Below, piece by piece: positions 1-7,079 of a stretch of 64,000 bases of DNA. Made by a program: the position numbers and the translations under genes. The first letter of the stretch is position 1. Each line of letters starts with the position of its first letter. The DNA lies in contig QFMX01000006.1 in assembly GCA_003240625.1 (NCBI GenBank), positions 229,560 through 293,559 of the forward strand. Direction: 5' to 3'. Below the pieces are notes generated by a model that was given only the letters and a program-made list of their open reading frames with translations, was not told where the DNA came from and searched no databases. This stretch comes from Sphingomonas taxi (GTDB taxonomy: Bacteria > Pseudomonadota > Alphaproteobacteria > Sphingomonadales > Sphingomonadaceae).

Positions 1-25
1 GCTCCAATGCTCGGGAAGGATTAAA

Positions 26-111
26 CCACCCCCCCGTTCGTAACCACCCCCCGTTCGTAACCACCCCCCGTTCGTAACCACCCCCCGTTCGTAACCACCC
101 CCCGTTCGTCC
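26..111. repeat. Five-copy 17-bp tandem repeat
   Basis: Five head-to-tail copies of a 17-bp unit (CCACCCCCCGTTCGTAA) run from base 26. The first copy has one extra C (18 bp), and the last ends in GTCC and merges into the dispersed repeat that follows. The unit matches the outer edge of that dispersed repeat (CCCCGTTCGT), so the array probably arose by local duplication of the repeat end. There are no unique spacers, so it is not CRISPR. Bases 1-25 show nothing recognisable. Confidence 0.9.
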
Positions 112-236
112 TGAGTAGCTGCTGAGCTTGTCGAAGCGGCGTATCGAAGGACAGGTTGGCGGGTTGATCCTGTGCTTCGATACGCGCCTTCGATACGGCT
201 CTGGCGAGCCTACTCAGTCGCTACTCAGCACGAACG
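100..236. repeat. Dispersed palindromic repeat, GTTCGTCCTGAGTAGC family
   Basis: This is an imperfect inverted repeat. The left end (GTTCGTCCTGAGTAGC) is mirrored by the right end (GCTACTCAGCACGAACGG), with internal GCTTGTCGAAG and GTATCGAAGGAC motifs also mirrored. A second, shorter copy lies at 24528-24632. It fills the gap downstream of map, so it may end that transcript. It resembles REP/BIME-type elements; no transposase is visible nearby. Confidence 0.75.
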
Positions 237-279
237 GAATGGGATGCGAACGGCCAAGCGCTCCCGCCATCACCCCCCA

Positions 280-1080
280 TCACGCCAACCCCCGCGCCCG
301 CTCGTCCCCCCGCAACGTCAGCACCTCGACCCCGTCCCGCGTCACAGCCACGGTATGCTCGAACTGCGCCGACAACCTGCCGTCGTCGGTCACCACCGTC
401 CACCCGTCATCCTCGGTCGACACCTTGCGAGTCCCCTGGTTTATCATCGGCTCGATCGTGAACACCATGCCCTCGCGCAGTGTCATGCCGGTCCCCGCAC
501 GCCCGAAATTGAGCACCTGCGGCTCCTCGTGCATCTCTCGGCCGATGCCGTGCCCGCAATAGTCGCGCACCACTGCATAGCCGTTCTTCTTCGCGTGCCG
601 CTCGATCGCGGAGCCGATGTCGCCCAGATGCGCGCCCGCCCGCACCTGTCGGATGCCCTGCCACATCGCCTCCTGCGCGACCTTCACCAAACGCTTCGCA
701 GCGGGTGGCGCATTGCCAACGACATAGGTCTTGCTAGAATCGGCGATGAAGCCGTCCTTCTCCAGCGTGATGTCGAGATTGACGATATCACCGTCGCGGA
801 TGATGTCTTTCGCGTTCGGCACGCCGTGGCAGACGACGTGGTTGATCGAGCTGTTCAGGACATGTTCGAAACCATATTGCCCCTTGCTTGCGGGCCGGGC
901 GGCGAGGTCGTCGGTGATGTAGCGATCTACCATGTCGTTGACCTGCAACGTCGACATCCCCGCCAGATCCTGCCTGTCGAGCATCTCGAACACAGACGCG
1001 AGCAACGCCCCCGATACGCGCATCAGCGCCAGTTCGTCCGGCGTCTTCACCACGTCAGGCAGCCGTTTTATCGGCGACAC
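280..1080 (-). CDS. map: Methionine aminopeptidase, type I
   Basis: This enzyme removes the N-terminal methionine from nascent proteins in the cytosol and uses a two-metal centre. The 266-residue product matches type I MetAP in length and carries the family signatures: HGVPN (with the first His), the metal ligands NLDIT and GFIADSSKTY, CGHGIGREMHEEP, and MVFTIEPMIN followed by a C-terminal QFEHTVAVT. The pita-bread fold fills the protein and there is no extension. The start overlaps the end of the upstream ParD-like gene by 26 bases, which suggests co-transcription and translational coupling. A repeat-filled gap follows the stop. Confidence 0.96.
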   Translation of the reverse strand: MSPIKRLPDVVKTPDELALMRVSGALLASVFEMLDRQDLAGMSTLQVNDMVDRYITDDLAARPASKGQYGFEHVLNSSINHVVCHGVPNAKDIIRDGDIVNLDITLEKDGFIADSSKTYVVGNAPPAAKRLVKVAQEAMWQGIRQVRAGAHLGDIGSAIERHAKKNGYAVVRDYCGHGIGREMHEEPQVLNFGRAGTGMTLREGMVFTIEPMINQGTRKVSTEDDGWTVVTDDGRLSAQFEHTVAVTRDGVEVLTLRGDERARGLA

Positions 1081-1279
1081 GCACCGATGCCGCGGCGAGT
1101 TGCGCGGTGACGATGTCGTTGAACGACAGCGTCGGATTGGCCTCGGCGAGCATGCCGATCTTCATCCAGAATTCCGCCTGCGCATTGATCGAGCGGCACA
1201 GCACCTGGCTCGCGCGTCGCGCATCCTCATGCAACACGTCGTCGATCTTCACGATACCCATGACTGCCGCTCCGCTCAT
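1055..1279 (-). CDS. ParD-like antitoxin-family protein, no toxin partner visible
   Basis: This 74-residue protein (68 if translation starts at the second Met, 1261) resembles the ParD_like family, which is related to ribbon-helix-helix antitoxins. The core VKIDDVLHEDARRASQVLCR, followed by SINAQAEFW and a short alpha-helical tail, fits that family. No ParE/RelE-like toxin lies beside it; its partner in the operon is map, which starts before this gene ends. The upstream gene scpA is divergent, and the 87-base gap between them must hold both promoters. The family match is by motif only and any DNA-binding role is inferred. Confidence 0.75.
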   Translation of the reverse strand: MSGAAVMGIVKIDDVLHEDARRASQVLCRSINAQAEFWMKIGMLAEANPTLSFNDIVTAQLAAASVRVADKTAA

Positions 1280-1366
1280 TCGACCATACGAATCGTATAT
1301 GGTTCATATGGCAAGCCGTCAACGCGAACACTGGATACGGAGCAATGCGCGCTGTAGCGTCCGGCG

Positions 1367-2089
1367 ATGGACGACGCCCAACTGACGCTGGATCTCGACG
1401 GGTGGGAGGGGCCGCTCGATCTGTTGCTGTCGCTCGCGCGGGGGCAGAAGGTCGATCTGCGGAAGATTTCGATCCTGGCGCTGGTCGAGCAGTATCTCGC
1501 TTATGTCGACTCCGCGCGCGCGCTGAAGCTGGAACTGGCGGCGGATTATCTCGTGATGGCGGCGTGGCTGGCGTATCTCAAATCGGCCTTGCTGTTGCCG
1601 CGCGATCCGCTCGCCGAGCCCGATCCCGAGGAACTCGCGCTGCGGCTGCAGCTCCGCCTCGAACGGCTGAGTGCGATGCGCGAAGCCGGCGCGCGGCTGA
1701 TGGCGCGCGATCGGACCGGGCGCGACGTCTTCCTGCGTGGTGCACCAGAGGGGCTGCGGACGGTGCGGAAAGCGGCATGGCAGGCGGAGATCTTCGACCT
1801 GATCGCCGCGTATGGCCGGATCTCGGCGCGCACGCGGCCGGTGATGCATGTCGTCGCCGACCGCGAGGTGATGACGCTGGAGGCCGCGCTGGAGCGCGTA
1901 TCGATGCTGGTCGGCGAGCGGATCGACTGGAGCGTGATCGAAAGCTTCCTCCCCGAAGCTGGAGAGCGGTTGCGGCGGTCGGCGCTCGCGTCCAGTTTCG
2001 TCGCGGCACTCGAACTCGCGCGACAGGGGAAGATCGACCTGCGCCAGGCCTCGCCGTTCGCGCCGCTCTATCTGAGGGCGCGCGCGTGA
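1367..2089 (+). CDS. scpA: Segregation and condensation protein A (kleisin)
   Basis: ScpA is the kleisin that bridges SMC heads in the bacterial condensin complex and helps segregate replicated chromosomes. The 240-residue product has the N-terminal kleisin helix signature (WEGPLDLLLSLARGQKVDLRKISI), the ADYLVMAAWLAYLKSALLLP segment, and a C-terminal winged-helix region ending in GKIDLRQASPFAPL, typical of ScpA. It overlaps scpB by four bases (GTGA), the usual scpAB arrangement. An smc gene is not in the window. Confidence 0.93.
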   Translation: MDDAQLTLDLDGWEGPLDLLLSLARGQKVDLRKISILALVEQYLAYVDSARALKLELAADYLVMAAWLAYLKSALLLPRDPLAEPDPEELALRLQLRLERLSAMREAGARLMARDRTGRDVFLRGAPEGLRTVRKAAWQAEIFDLIAAYGRISARTRPVMHVVADREVMTLEAALERVSMLVGERIDWSVIESFLPEAGERLRRSALASSFVAALELARQGKIDLRQASPFAPLYLRARA

Positions 2090-2694
2090 CGCCGCCGGAT
2101 GATTTCGTGCGCGCGGTCGAGGCAGTGTTGTTCGCGGCCGAGACCCCGCTGACGATCGACTCGATCCGTGCGCATGTCGGGGCGGGCGATGTCCGCGCGG
2201 CGCTGGACCGGCTGACGGCCGACTATGCCGGGCGCGGTATCCAGATCGTCCGCCGCGGCGAGCGGTGGCAGTTCCAGACCGCGCCGGACATGGCGCACAT
2301 GCTCCGCCGCGACCGCGAGGAACCGCGCCGGCTCAGTCGCGCAGGCATCGAGACGCTGGCGATCATCGCCTATCACGAACCGGTCACGCGCGCGGAAATC
2401 GAGGCGATTCGCGGGGTGCAGATCTCGAAGGGGACGCTCGACGTGCTGATGGAGGCGGGCTGGGTAAAGCCGGCGGGACGCCGCGAAGTGCCGGGGCGGC
2501 CCCTGATGTTTGCGACCAGCCCCGAGTTTCTCGTCCATTTCGGGCTGGCCGGCCGCCGCGATCTGCCGGGGATCGACGATCTGCGCGCCGCCGGGCTGCT
2601 CGATCCGGTCGATCTCGCCTTCGATCGGCTCGAAGATAGCGAAGATGGCGGGGGGATGGCGCAATCTCTGGCATTGAGGCGGGATGAGCCTTAG
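2086..2694 (+). CDS. scpB: Segregation and condensation protein B
   Basis: ScpB is the winged-helix (KITE) partner of ScpA in the SMC complex. Translation from the GTG that overlaps the scpA stop gives about 202 residues. Recognisable segments are VEAVLFAAETPLTI at the N-terminus, LSRAGIETLAIIAYHEPVTR, EIEAIRGVQ, and a VPGRPLMFATSPEFLVHFGL block near the C-terminus, all typical of ScpB. An in-frame ORF reaches much further upstream, but that part overlaps scpA and lacks homologous features, so the GTG start is preferred. Translational coupling to scpA is likely. Confidence 0.93.
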   Translation: MTPPDDFVRAVEAVLFAAETPLTIDSIRAHVGAGDVRAALDRLTADYAGRGIQIVRRGERWQFQTAPDMAHMLRRDREEPRRLSRAGIETLAIIAYHEPVTRAEIEAIRGVQISKGTLDVLMEAGWVKPAGRREVPGRPLMFATSPEFLVHFGLAGRRDLPGIDDLRAAGLLDPVDLAFDRLEDSEDGGGMAQSLALRRDEP

Positions 2695-2722
2695 ATAGGG
2701 TTCAGTTTTCAGGAGAATGGCC

Positions 2723-2968
2723 ATGGGCGGTTTTAGCCCGATTCACTTGCTCGTCCTCGCGGTCGTCGCGATCCTCCTTCTTGGCGGCGGTCGTTTTTCC
2801 AGCCTGATGGGCGACGTCGCCAAGGGCGTGAAGAACTTCAAGAAGGGCATGGCCGAGCCCGACGACGAGACGCCGGCCAAGCCATCGGCGCGGATCGAAG
2901 CGCAGAAGTCGGCCGATCCCGCGTTCGATCGCGACGGCAATCGCGTCCGCGACGACCGTCCTGCCTGA
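2723..2968 (+). CDS. tatA: Sec-independent translocase subunit TatA
   Basis: TatA oligomers form the protein-conducting element of the twin-arginine translocase in the inner membrane. The 81-residue product has a single N-terminal membrane helix (HLLVLAVVAILLLGGGRF), the FxxLMGDVAKGVKNFKKGM amphipathic helix, and a charged C-terminal tail. Two ATGs compete: AGGAG at 2711-2715 sits seven bases before the ATG at 2723 but only one base before the ATG at 2717, so 2723 is chosen. It opens the tatABC cluster. Confidence 0.93.
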   Translation: MGGFSPIHLLVLAVVAILLLGGGRFSSLMGDVAKGVKNFKKGMAEPDDETPAKPSARIEAQKSADPAFDRDGNRVRDDRPA

Positions 2969-3021
2969 AGCGATCGTGCTTGAAGTTGGCAGAGTTGAAG
3001 ACCCTAGATAGGCGCGGCTGA

Positions 3022-3588
3022 ATGTTCGATATCGCGCCCTCCGAGTTCCTGCTCGTGGCATTCGTCGCGCTCGTCGTGATCGGTCCGAAGGACCTCCCCA
3101 AGGCGATGCGCGTGGTCGGCTATTGGGTCGGCAAGGCGCGCGGTGTCGCGCGGCAATTCCGCTCGGGCTTCGATTCGATGGTCCGCGAGGCCGAACTCGA
3201 AGAGATGGAAAAGCGCTGGGCGTCGGAAAACGAACGCATCATGCGTGAGCATCCGCAGACGGGTACGGACGGCGCGGCCGATACTGCACAGGTCGTGCAT
3301 TCGCCGGAGACCGAAGAGTATCGCCGCGACTATCGGTCCGGTGATCATACGCCTGATCATACGGCCGAAGATCAGGCGGCTGGCGACCATACGGACGAGC
3401 CTGTGATGGTCGAGAAGCCGGTGGTCGCTGCCGCTCCGCCGACGGTATCGTCGGCGCCTGTCGACCAGGAGCACAAGCCGGTCGGCCATCGTGCCCCGGA
3501 CCTGTTCGATGTCCCATTGGATACGCCGGTCACGACCGCGCCTCACCCCGACGACAAGACCGGCAAGTCCGACGTGGCGCCATCATGA
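3022..3588 (+). CDS. tatB: Sec-independent translocase subunit TatB
   Basis: TatB pairs with TatC to bind twin-arginine signal peptides. The N-terminus (MFDIAPSEFLLVAFVALVVI) is the TatB membrane helix, followed by the GPKDLPKAMRVVGYWVGKAR amphipathic segment. The remaining part of this 188-residue protein is a long acidic, low-complexity tail rich in Asp, His and Thr, with short DHT-type repeats around residues 110-135. Tail length varies widely in the family. The stop overlaps a 16-codon ORF that leads directly into tatC. Confidence 0.93.
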   Translation: MFDIAPSEFLLVAFVALVVIGPKDLPKAMRVVGYWVGKARGVARQFRSGFDSMVREAELEEMEKRWASENERIMREHPQTGTDGAADTAQVVHSPETEEYRRDYRSGDHTPDHTAEDQAAGDHTDEPVMVEKPVVAAAPPTVSSAPVDQEHKPVGHRAPDLFDVPLDTPVTTAPHPDDKTGKSDVAPS

Positions 3589-3635
3589 GCGGACCCGTCG
3601 TGATCGCCGCACATAACGCCGAAAGCAGAACATGA
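3585..3635 (+). CDS. 16-codon ORF bridging tatB and tatC
   Basis: A 16-residue reading frame (MSGPVVIAAHNAESRT) begins in an ATGA that overlaps the tatB stop and ends in an ATGA that overlaps the tatC start. It could hand terminating ribosomes from tatB to tatC through two stop-start junctions. No family is known and the peptide itself may have no function. Chance is possible because the frame is short. Confidence 0.35.
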   Translation: MSGPVVIAAHNAESRT

Positions 3636-4414
3636 GCGAGATCGACGCAAGCCGGGCGCCGTTGCTCGACCATCTGATCGAGCTGCGGCGGCGGCTGCTA
3701 TATTGCATTGCCGCACTGATCGTGACGTTCGGGATCGCGATGTATTTCGCCGAGGACATCTTCGGCTTCCTGGTCCACCCGCTGCTCGCGGCGGGGCAGA
3801 ACAAGGTCATTTATACCGAGATCTTCGAGGCGTTCTTCGTCCAGATCAAGGTAGCGTTCTTTGCGGCGATGATGCTGTCCTTCCCGGTGATCGCGAACCA
3901 GCTTTGGCAGTTCGTCGCGCCCGGCCTCTACAAGAAGGAAAAGCGCGCGCTTCTGCCCTTCATCCTCGCGACGCCGGTGCTGTTCCTGACCGGCGCGGCG
4001 ATGGCCTATTACATCGCGATCCCGATGGCGCTGCACTTCCTGCTCGGGTTCGACGGCATGGTCGGCGGCATCCACCGCGAGGCGCTGCCGGCGATCGGCA
4101 ATTACCTGTCGTTCACCATGCAGTTCCTGTTCGGCTTCGGGATCTCGTTCCTGCTGCCGGTGCTGCTGATGCTGCTGGAGCGGGCGGGGATCGTCACGCG
4201 GAAACAGCTGATCGGCGCGCGGCGCTATGCGATCGTCGCGGCGTTCGCGATCGCCGCGGTGCTGACGCCGCCGGATATCGGGTCGCAGCTGTTGCTCGCG
4301 ATCCCGCTGGTGATTCTGTACGAACTCGCGCTGATCGGGATCTGGTTCACCGAGCGCAGCCGGGCGAAGGCCAAGGCGGTCGAGGGCGAGTCCACCGACA
4401 TCGTCGAGAGTTAA
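3632..4414 (+). CDS. tatC: Sec-independent translocase subunit TatC
   Basis: TatC is the polytopic subunit that recognises twin-arginine signals and assembles the translocase. The 260-residue product shows the family signature near the N-terminus (LLDHLIELRRRLLY), the conserved periplasmic FEAFFVQIKVAFFAA segment, FVAPGLYKKEKRALLPF, and six predicted membrane helices with a loop carrying TPPDIGSQLLLAIPL. Length and topology are normal. It closes the tatABC cluster and is followed by a strong hairpin. Confidence 0.96.
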   Translation: MSEIDASRAPLLDHLIELRRRLLYCIAALIVTFGIAMYFAEDIFGFLVHPLLAAGQNKVIYTEIFEAFFVQIKVAFFAAMMLSFPVIANQLWQFVAPGLYKKEKRALLPFILATPVLFLTGAAMAYYIAIPMALHFLLGFDGMVGGIHREALPAIGNYLSFTMQFLFGFGISFLLPVLLMLLERAGIVTRKQLIGARRYAIVAAFAIAAVLTPPDIGSQLLLAIPLVILYELALIGIWFTERSRAKAKAVEGESTDIVES

Positions 4415-4448
4415 GGTCGAGAGTTAAGAACGCAGAACGCCGATACGA

Positions 4449-4484
4449 AAACGGGGCCCGGTGCATGTGCACCGGGCCCCGTTT
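4449..4484. terminator. Bidirectional hairpin between tatC and the entericidin-like gene
   Basis: A perfect 17-bp inverted repeat (arms 4449-4465 and 4468-4484), GC-rich in the middle and flanked by AAA on one side and TTT on the other, lies between the convergent tatC and lipoprotein genes. The A/T edges on both sides suit an intrinsic terminator working in both directions. Confidence 0.8.
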
Positions 4485-4505
4485 CATTACCAGAAGCGCA
4501 AGGGC

Positions 4506-4640
4506 TTACTTGGCGCCGTCTGCGGTCTTCGCGACGGTCTTGCCTGCCGATGCGACGTCCTTGCCCGCACCCTCGACGGTGTTGCATGCCGAAACCATGA
4601 GCGCGCCTGCGACGACGGCCAGTCCAACCAACTTACGCAT
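4506..4640 (-). CDS. Entericidin-like small lipoprotein
   Basis: This 44-residue product begins MRKLVGLAVVAGALMVSAC, a lipoprotein signal peptide with a lipobox ending in Cys19. It is followed by NTVEGAGKDV and a short Ala/Lys-rich tail, the pattern of the entericidin A/B family. The start at 4640 is backed by a GGAGG Shine-Dalgarno just upstream. Members are small membrane lipoproteins often induced in stationary phase or stress, and an EcfG-like promoter lies upstream (4682-4706). There is no second entericidin beside it, so a toxin/antidote pair is not supported here. Confidence 0.85.
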   Translation of the reverse strand: MRKLVGLAVVAGALMVSACNTVEGAGKDVASAGKTVAKTADGAK

Positions 4641-4681
4641 GATACTTCCTCCAAGAAGGGCTTGAATGCCACCGGAGGTGA

Positions 4682-4706
4682 AATGTTCGGGCGCCGCATT
4701 CGTTCC
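4682..4706 (-). promoter_or_regulatory. Possible EcfG-type stress promoter for the entericidin-like gene
   Basis: On the minus strand GGAAC (4706-4702) is followed after exactly 16 bases by CATT (4685-4682). The alphaproteobacterial EcfG consensus is GGAAC-N16/17-CGTT, so there is one mismatch in the -10 part. It lies about 40-65 bases before the lipoprotein start, a sensible distance. Confidence 0.5.
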
Positions 4707-4793
4707 GATGCCGAAACCAGAAGGCGTGCGATTTGTGGCGCTTAAGAGGGCATCCGCACATCTAAGGGGGGCTGCCACTCGCCCGAACGATAA

Positions 4794-4882
4794 AGGCCCG
4801 GAAGCATCACCAGGGGGGGAAGGGTGATGCTACCGGGCCTGTGTTCTGGATAGCGAGAGCGGGGGGGCATAAATTCGCTATC
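4794..4882. other. Tandem hairpins in the gap between the lipoprotein gene and phyP
   Basis: Two hairpins lie back to back. The first has 18-base arms with one mismatch (4794-4811 and 4823-4840, core AGGCCCGG). The second has an 8-bp perfect stem (4849-4856 and 4875-4882). They lie downstream of phyP on the minus strand and could end the nepR-phyP transcript, though no clear U-run follows. A small RNA cannot be excluded. The rest of the gap, to 5004, is unusually AT-rich around 4935-4975, with nothing else recognisable. Confidence 0.5.
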
Positions 4883-5004
4883 CGAAGTGTAGAACGGCGA
4901 CGGCGGAAGTCGGTTCCCGCGTTTTTCGAAAATCTCGATTTAAAATCCGAGTTTAATTTGAATTGGTTAACGTCGCGGCATGAAACACCGCAATACTTCC
5001 CCGG

Positions 5005-6618
5005 TCAGTCGCGACCGGTAACGGCGACGGCGATCTCATAGGCTCCGACCAGCGGATCATGGTGGAGCGGCGAGCGCAACTGGCGCGACAGGCCTTCCAT
5101 CACGCGTCCGTAGCGCGAGGCGGCCTCGCGCAGTGCATCGCTCTCGACCAGGGCCCGCGACACGACCCGCAGCAGCGCGCGATCGGGTTTGTCGGCGAGC
5201 TTGTCGGCAGGCTTCACGACGATCCGGATCTGCGCGGCGGGATCGCACGTCATCGCCAGCTCGATCGTCTCGGTGACGAGGAAGGCGATCGCGACCGCGA
5301 CGTCCTGGTTGACCAGATACGGATCGACATCGAGCGTGATGCCCAGCCCGTGCGACCGATCGGACGCGGTCGCGCGGATGTTGGCCGAGAGTTCGCCGAT
5401 CATCGTCCGCAGGTTCAGTCCGCGGTTTTCCTCAAGTTCGGCGAAGTGATTGCGGTGGACGACGGCGAGTGCATCGACGCGGCGCTGGATCGAGGAATAG
5501 GCGGCGGTCGCATCGGCGCTCGGCGCGCTGCGGGCGTGGAAGTTGATCAGGCTGGAGATGACCTGGAGGTTGTTCTTCACCCGGTGATGGACTTCGCGCG
5601 TCAGCTTGGTCTGGCGGACCAGCCCTTCGGCGAGCCCGGCCTCATGCAGCGCGCCCGTGCGGCTGATCGCCTGGAACGTCTCGCCCAGCTCGCGGATCTC
5701 CTGCGCGGGCAGGGTGTGGACGGTACCGAAGTCGAGTTCCTCGCCGGGCGTGAAGGCGGCGACCGCACCGCGGAGGCGGCGCAGCGGGCGGATCAGCAGG
5801 CGATCGACGACGAACCACGCAATGCTCGCCGCAGCGATCCACATCAGCAACGGCAGCAGCATCGCGACGATCAGCGACGACGTGACGGGCGCGCTGCGGA
5901 TGCTGGTGCGCAGGGCAAGGCCCGCGACGCCGAGCTCGGTCCGCATCGTCTCCATGCGGTCGAGCGGGCGTTCGTCCGGGATCGTCTCCAGATGCAGCGA
6001 ATCCTCGTCGAGGACGATCGCGCTGCTGAACGCCGATGCGCGGGTGGATGGCTGCCCGATCTTCTCGAGGAAGGGGCGCGGGAAATAGGCGCGGGCGGAC
6101 GTATCGCCGCCGGGGCCGGAGATCGCAAGGAGCAAGCCGTTGTCGGGGACGATCGCGGCGGCGATCGGCATGTCGTCTTGGCGCAGCGTGACCGGATTGG
6201 GCAATGGGACGCCGCATAGGACGTTGCCCTTGCGATCGGTGATGATGAAGCGGGTGCCGGCCGAGGATTGCTGGGCGAACACGCCCTGCGCACGGGCGCA
6301 GCTGGGGGCGTCGGCGGGATCGGTGCCGAGCGCATTCACCGCGACCCGCAAGGCCGTCATGTCGCCGACGAGTTCGATCGCGATCGCGCGTGCGCTCTCG
6401 TTCGCAGTGACCCGCAGGCGCGCGCGCGCTTCTGCATCGGCGAGGCGGGTAGTCTGCAAGGTCGCGAAGACCGCGATCAGCGCCAGCGGCAGGAGCGCAG
6501 CGCTGATGATCAAGAAAAGCTTGGCACCGGTCGGCAAGCGACCCATCGCCGAGATGAAACGGCGTTCGGCCACGGTGTCTGCCTGTAGTGTCGGGTTCGT
6601 ATCGGGTGGCGAGGCCAT
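5005..6618 (-). CDS. phyP: PhyP-like HisKA_2 sensor protein with degenerate ATP-binding domain
   Basis: This 537-residue membrane protein has one membrane helix near residues 33-55, a periplasmic domain, a second helix near 250-272, a HAMP-like stretch, and a HisKA_2 phosphoacceptor region (VHHRVKNNLQVISSL, His344/345). The C-terminal part where an ATPase domain should be lacks a recognisable N-box Asn and the DxGxG and GxGL motifs. In Sphingomonas strain Fr1, PhyP at this locus is a HisKA_2 protein reported as a negative regulator of PhyR, and gene order and architecture match. The start at 6618 is chosen because it follows nepR by 11 bases and begins the recognisable protein; an in-frame extension would run over nepR. 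Confidence 0.85.
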   Translation of the reverse strand: MASPPDTNPTLQADTVAERRFISAMGRLPTGAKLFLIISAALLPLALIAVFATLQTTRLADAEARARLRVTANESARAIAIELVGDMTALRVAVNALGTDPADAPSCARAQGVFAQQSSAGTRFIITDRKGNVLCGVPLPNPVTLRQDDMPIAAAIVPDNGLLLAISGPGGDTSARAYFPRPFLEKIGQPSTRASAFSSAIVLDEDSLHLETIPDERPLDRMETMRTELGVAGLALRTSIRSAPVTSSLIVAMLLPLLMWIAAASIAWFVVDRLLIRPLRRLRGAVAAFTPGEELDFGTVHTLPAQEIRELGETFQAISRTGALHEAGLAEGLVRQTKLTREVHHRVKNNLQVISSLINFHARSAPSADATAAYSSIQRRVDALAVVHRNHFAELEENRGLNLRTMIGELSANIRATASDRSHGLGITLDVDPYLVNQDVAVAIAFLVTETIELAMTCDPAAQIRIVVKPADKLADKPDRALLRVVSRALVESDALREAASRYGRVMEGLSRQLRSPLHHDPLVGAYEIAVAVTGRD

Positions 6619-6629
6619 GCGGCCCGCCG

Positions 6630-6794
6630 TCAGTCTAGCTTGCCGAGGAGATCGAGCAGGTCGTCGGGGATAACCTCGTCGACGGTCTTCTGATAAACCG
6701 AGCGCAGCGCCGAGCCCATTTGTTGATCCTTGTTCTGGATCTTCGGGGGCTTCGTTGCAGGCACTGTCTTCTCCGTGTCGTGGCCCAAACTCAA
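6630..6794 (-). CDS. nepR: NepR anti-sigma factor
   Basis: NepR binds and inhibits the EcfG sigma factor; phosphorylated PhyR titrates it away under stress. The product (about 54 residues) has the family core NKDQQMGSALRSVYQKTVDE followed by IPDDLLDLLGKLD, with two amphipathic helices. The start is uncertain: TTG at 6794 lies just after AGGGGGAA and is preferred, but TTG at 6821 or GTG at 6809 would add 5-9 residues. It lies directly upstream of phyP in the same direction and divergently from phyR, the classic general stress response layout. Confidence 0.9.
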   Translation of the reverse strand: MSLGHDTEKTVPATKPPKIQNKDQQMGSALRSVYQKTVDEVIPDDLLDLLGKLD

Positions 6795-6889
6795 AACTTC
6801 CCCCTGCACGACGCAAACCAATCAGATGACGATGAGTATGGCTGGACCCTCGGGCATCAGGCTGCACACTCGCGAAAAGATGCTCGTGA

Positions 6890-6914
6890 AACCAAATAGC
6901 ATCTCGATAGTTCC
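6890..6914 (-). promoter_or_regulatory. Possible EcfG-type promoter for nepR-phyP
   Basis: On the minus strand GGAAC (6914-6910) is followed after 16 bases by GGTT (6893-6890), one base from the EcfG consensus GGAAC-N16/17-CGTT. It lies about 70-95 bases upstream of nepR. Autoregulation of the locus by EcfG is known in other alphaproteobacteria. The rest of the 285-base nepR-phyR gap shows a second, poorer GGAAC at 6979 facing phyR. Confidence 0.55.
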
Positions 6915-7079
6915 ACGTTCGACCGAAAAATCCGCATTCCCGTGTCATTCCGTTCGCTCGCCGGGCAATGATGCACCCGGAACGGACGGACCGGTAGCAT
7001 TTTCGACCGATGCCATTGCAATGACGCGAGCCGCCCGACACATGAGGGGCCGCACAGGATCAGGGAGTATTCGTTACCC

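Noticed and set aside
26..111. Regularly spaced repeats that could suggest CRISPR
   Set aside because: The 17-bp units are head to tail with no unique spacers, and no cas genes are present.
4506..4640. Entericidin toxin-antidote pair
   Set aside because: Only one small lipoprotein is present; no second copy is adjacent.
6979..7003. GGAAC upstream of phyR as an EcfG promoter
   Set aside because: The -10 part at the right spacing reads TTTT and lacks the conserved G; kept only as a weak possibility.
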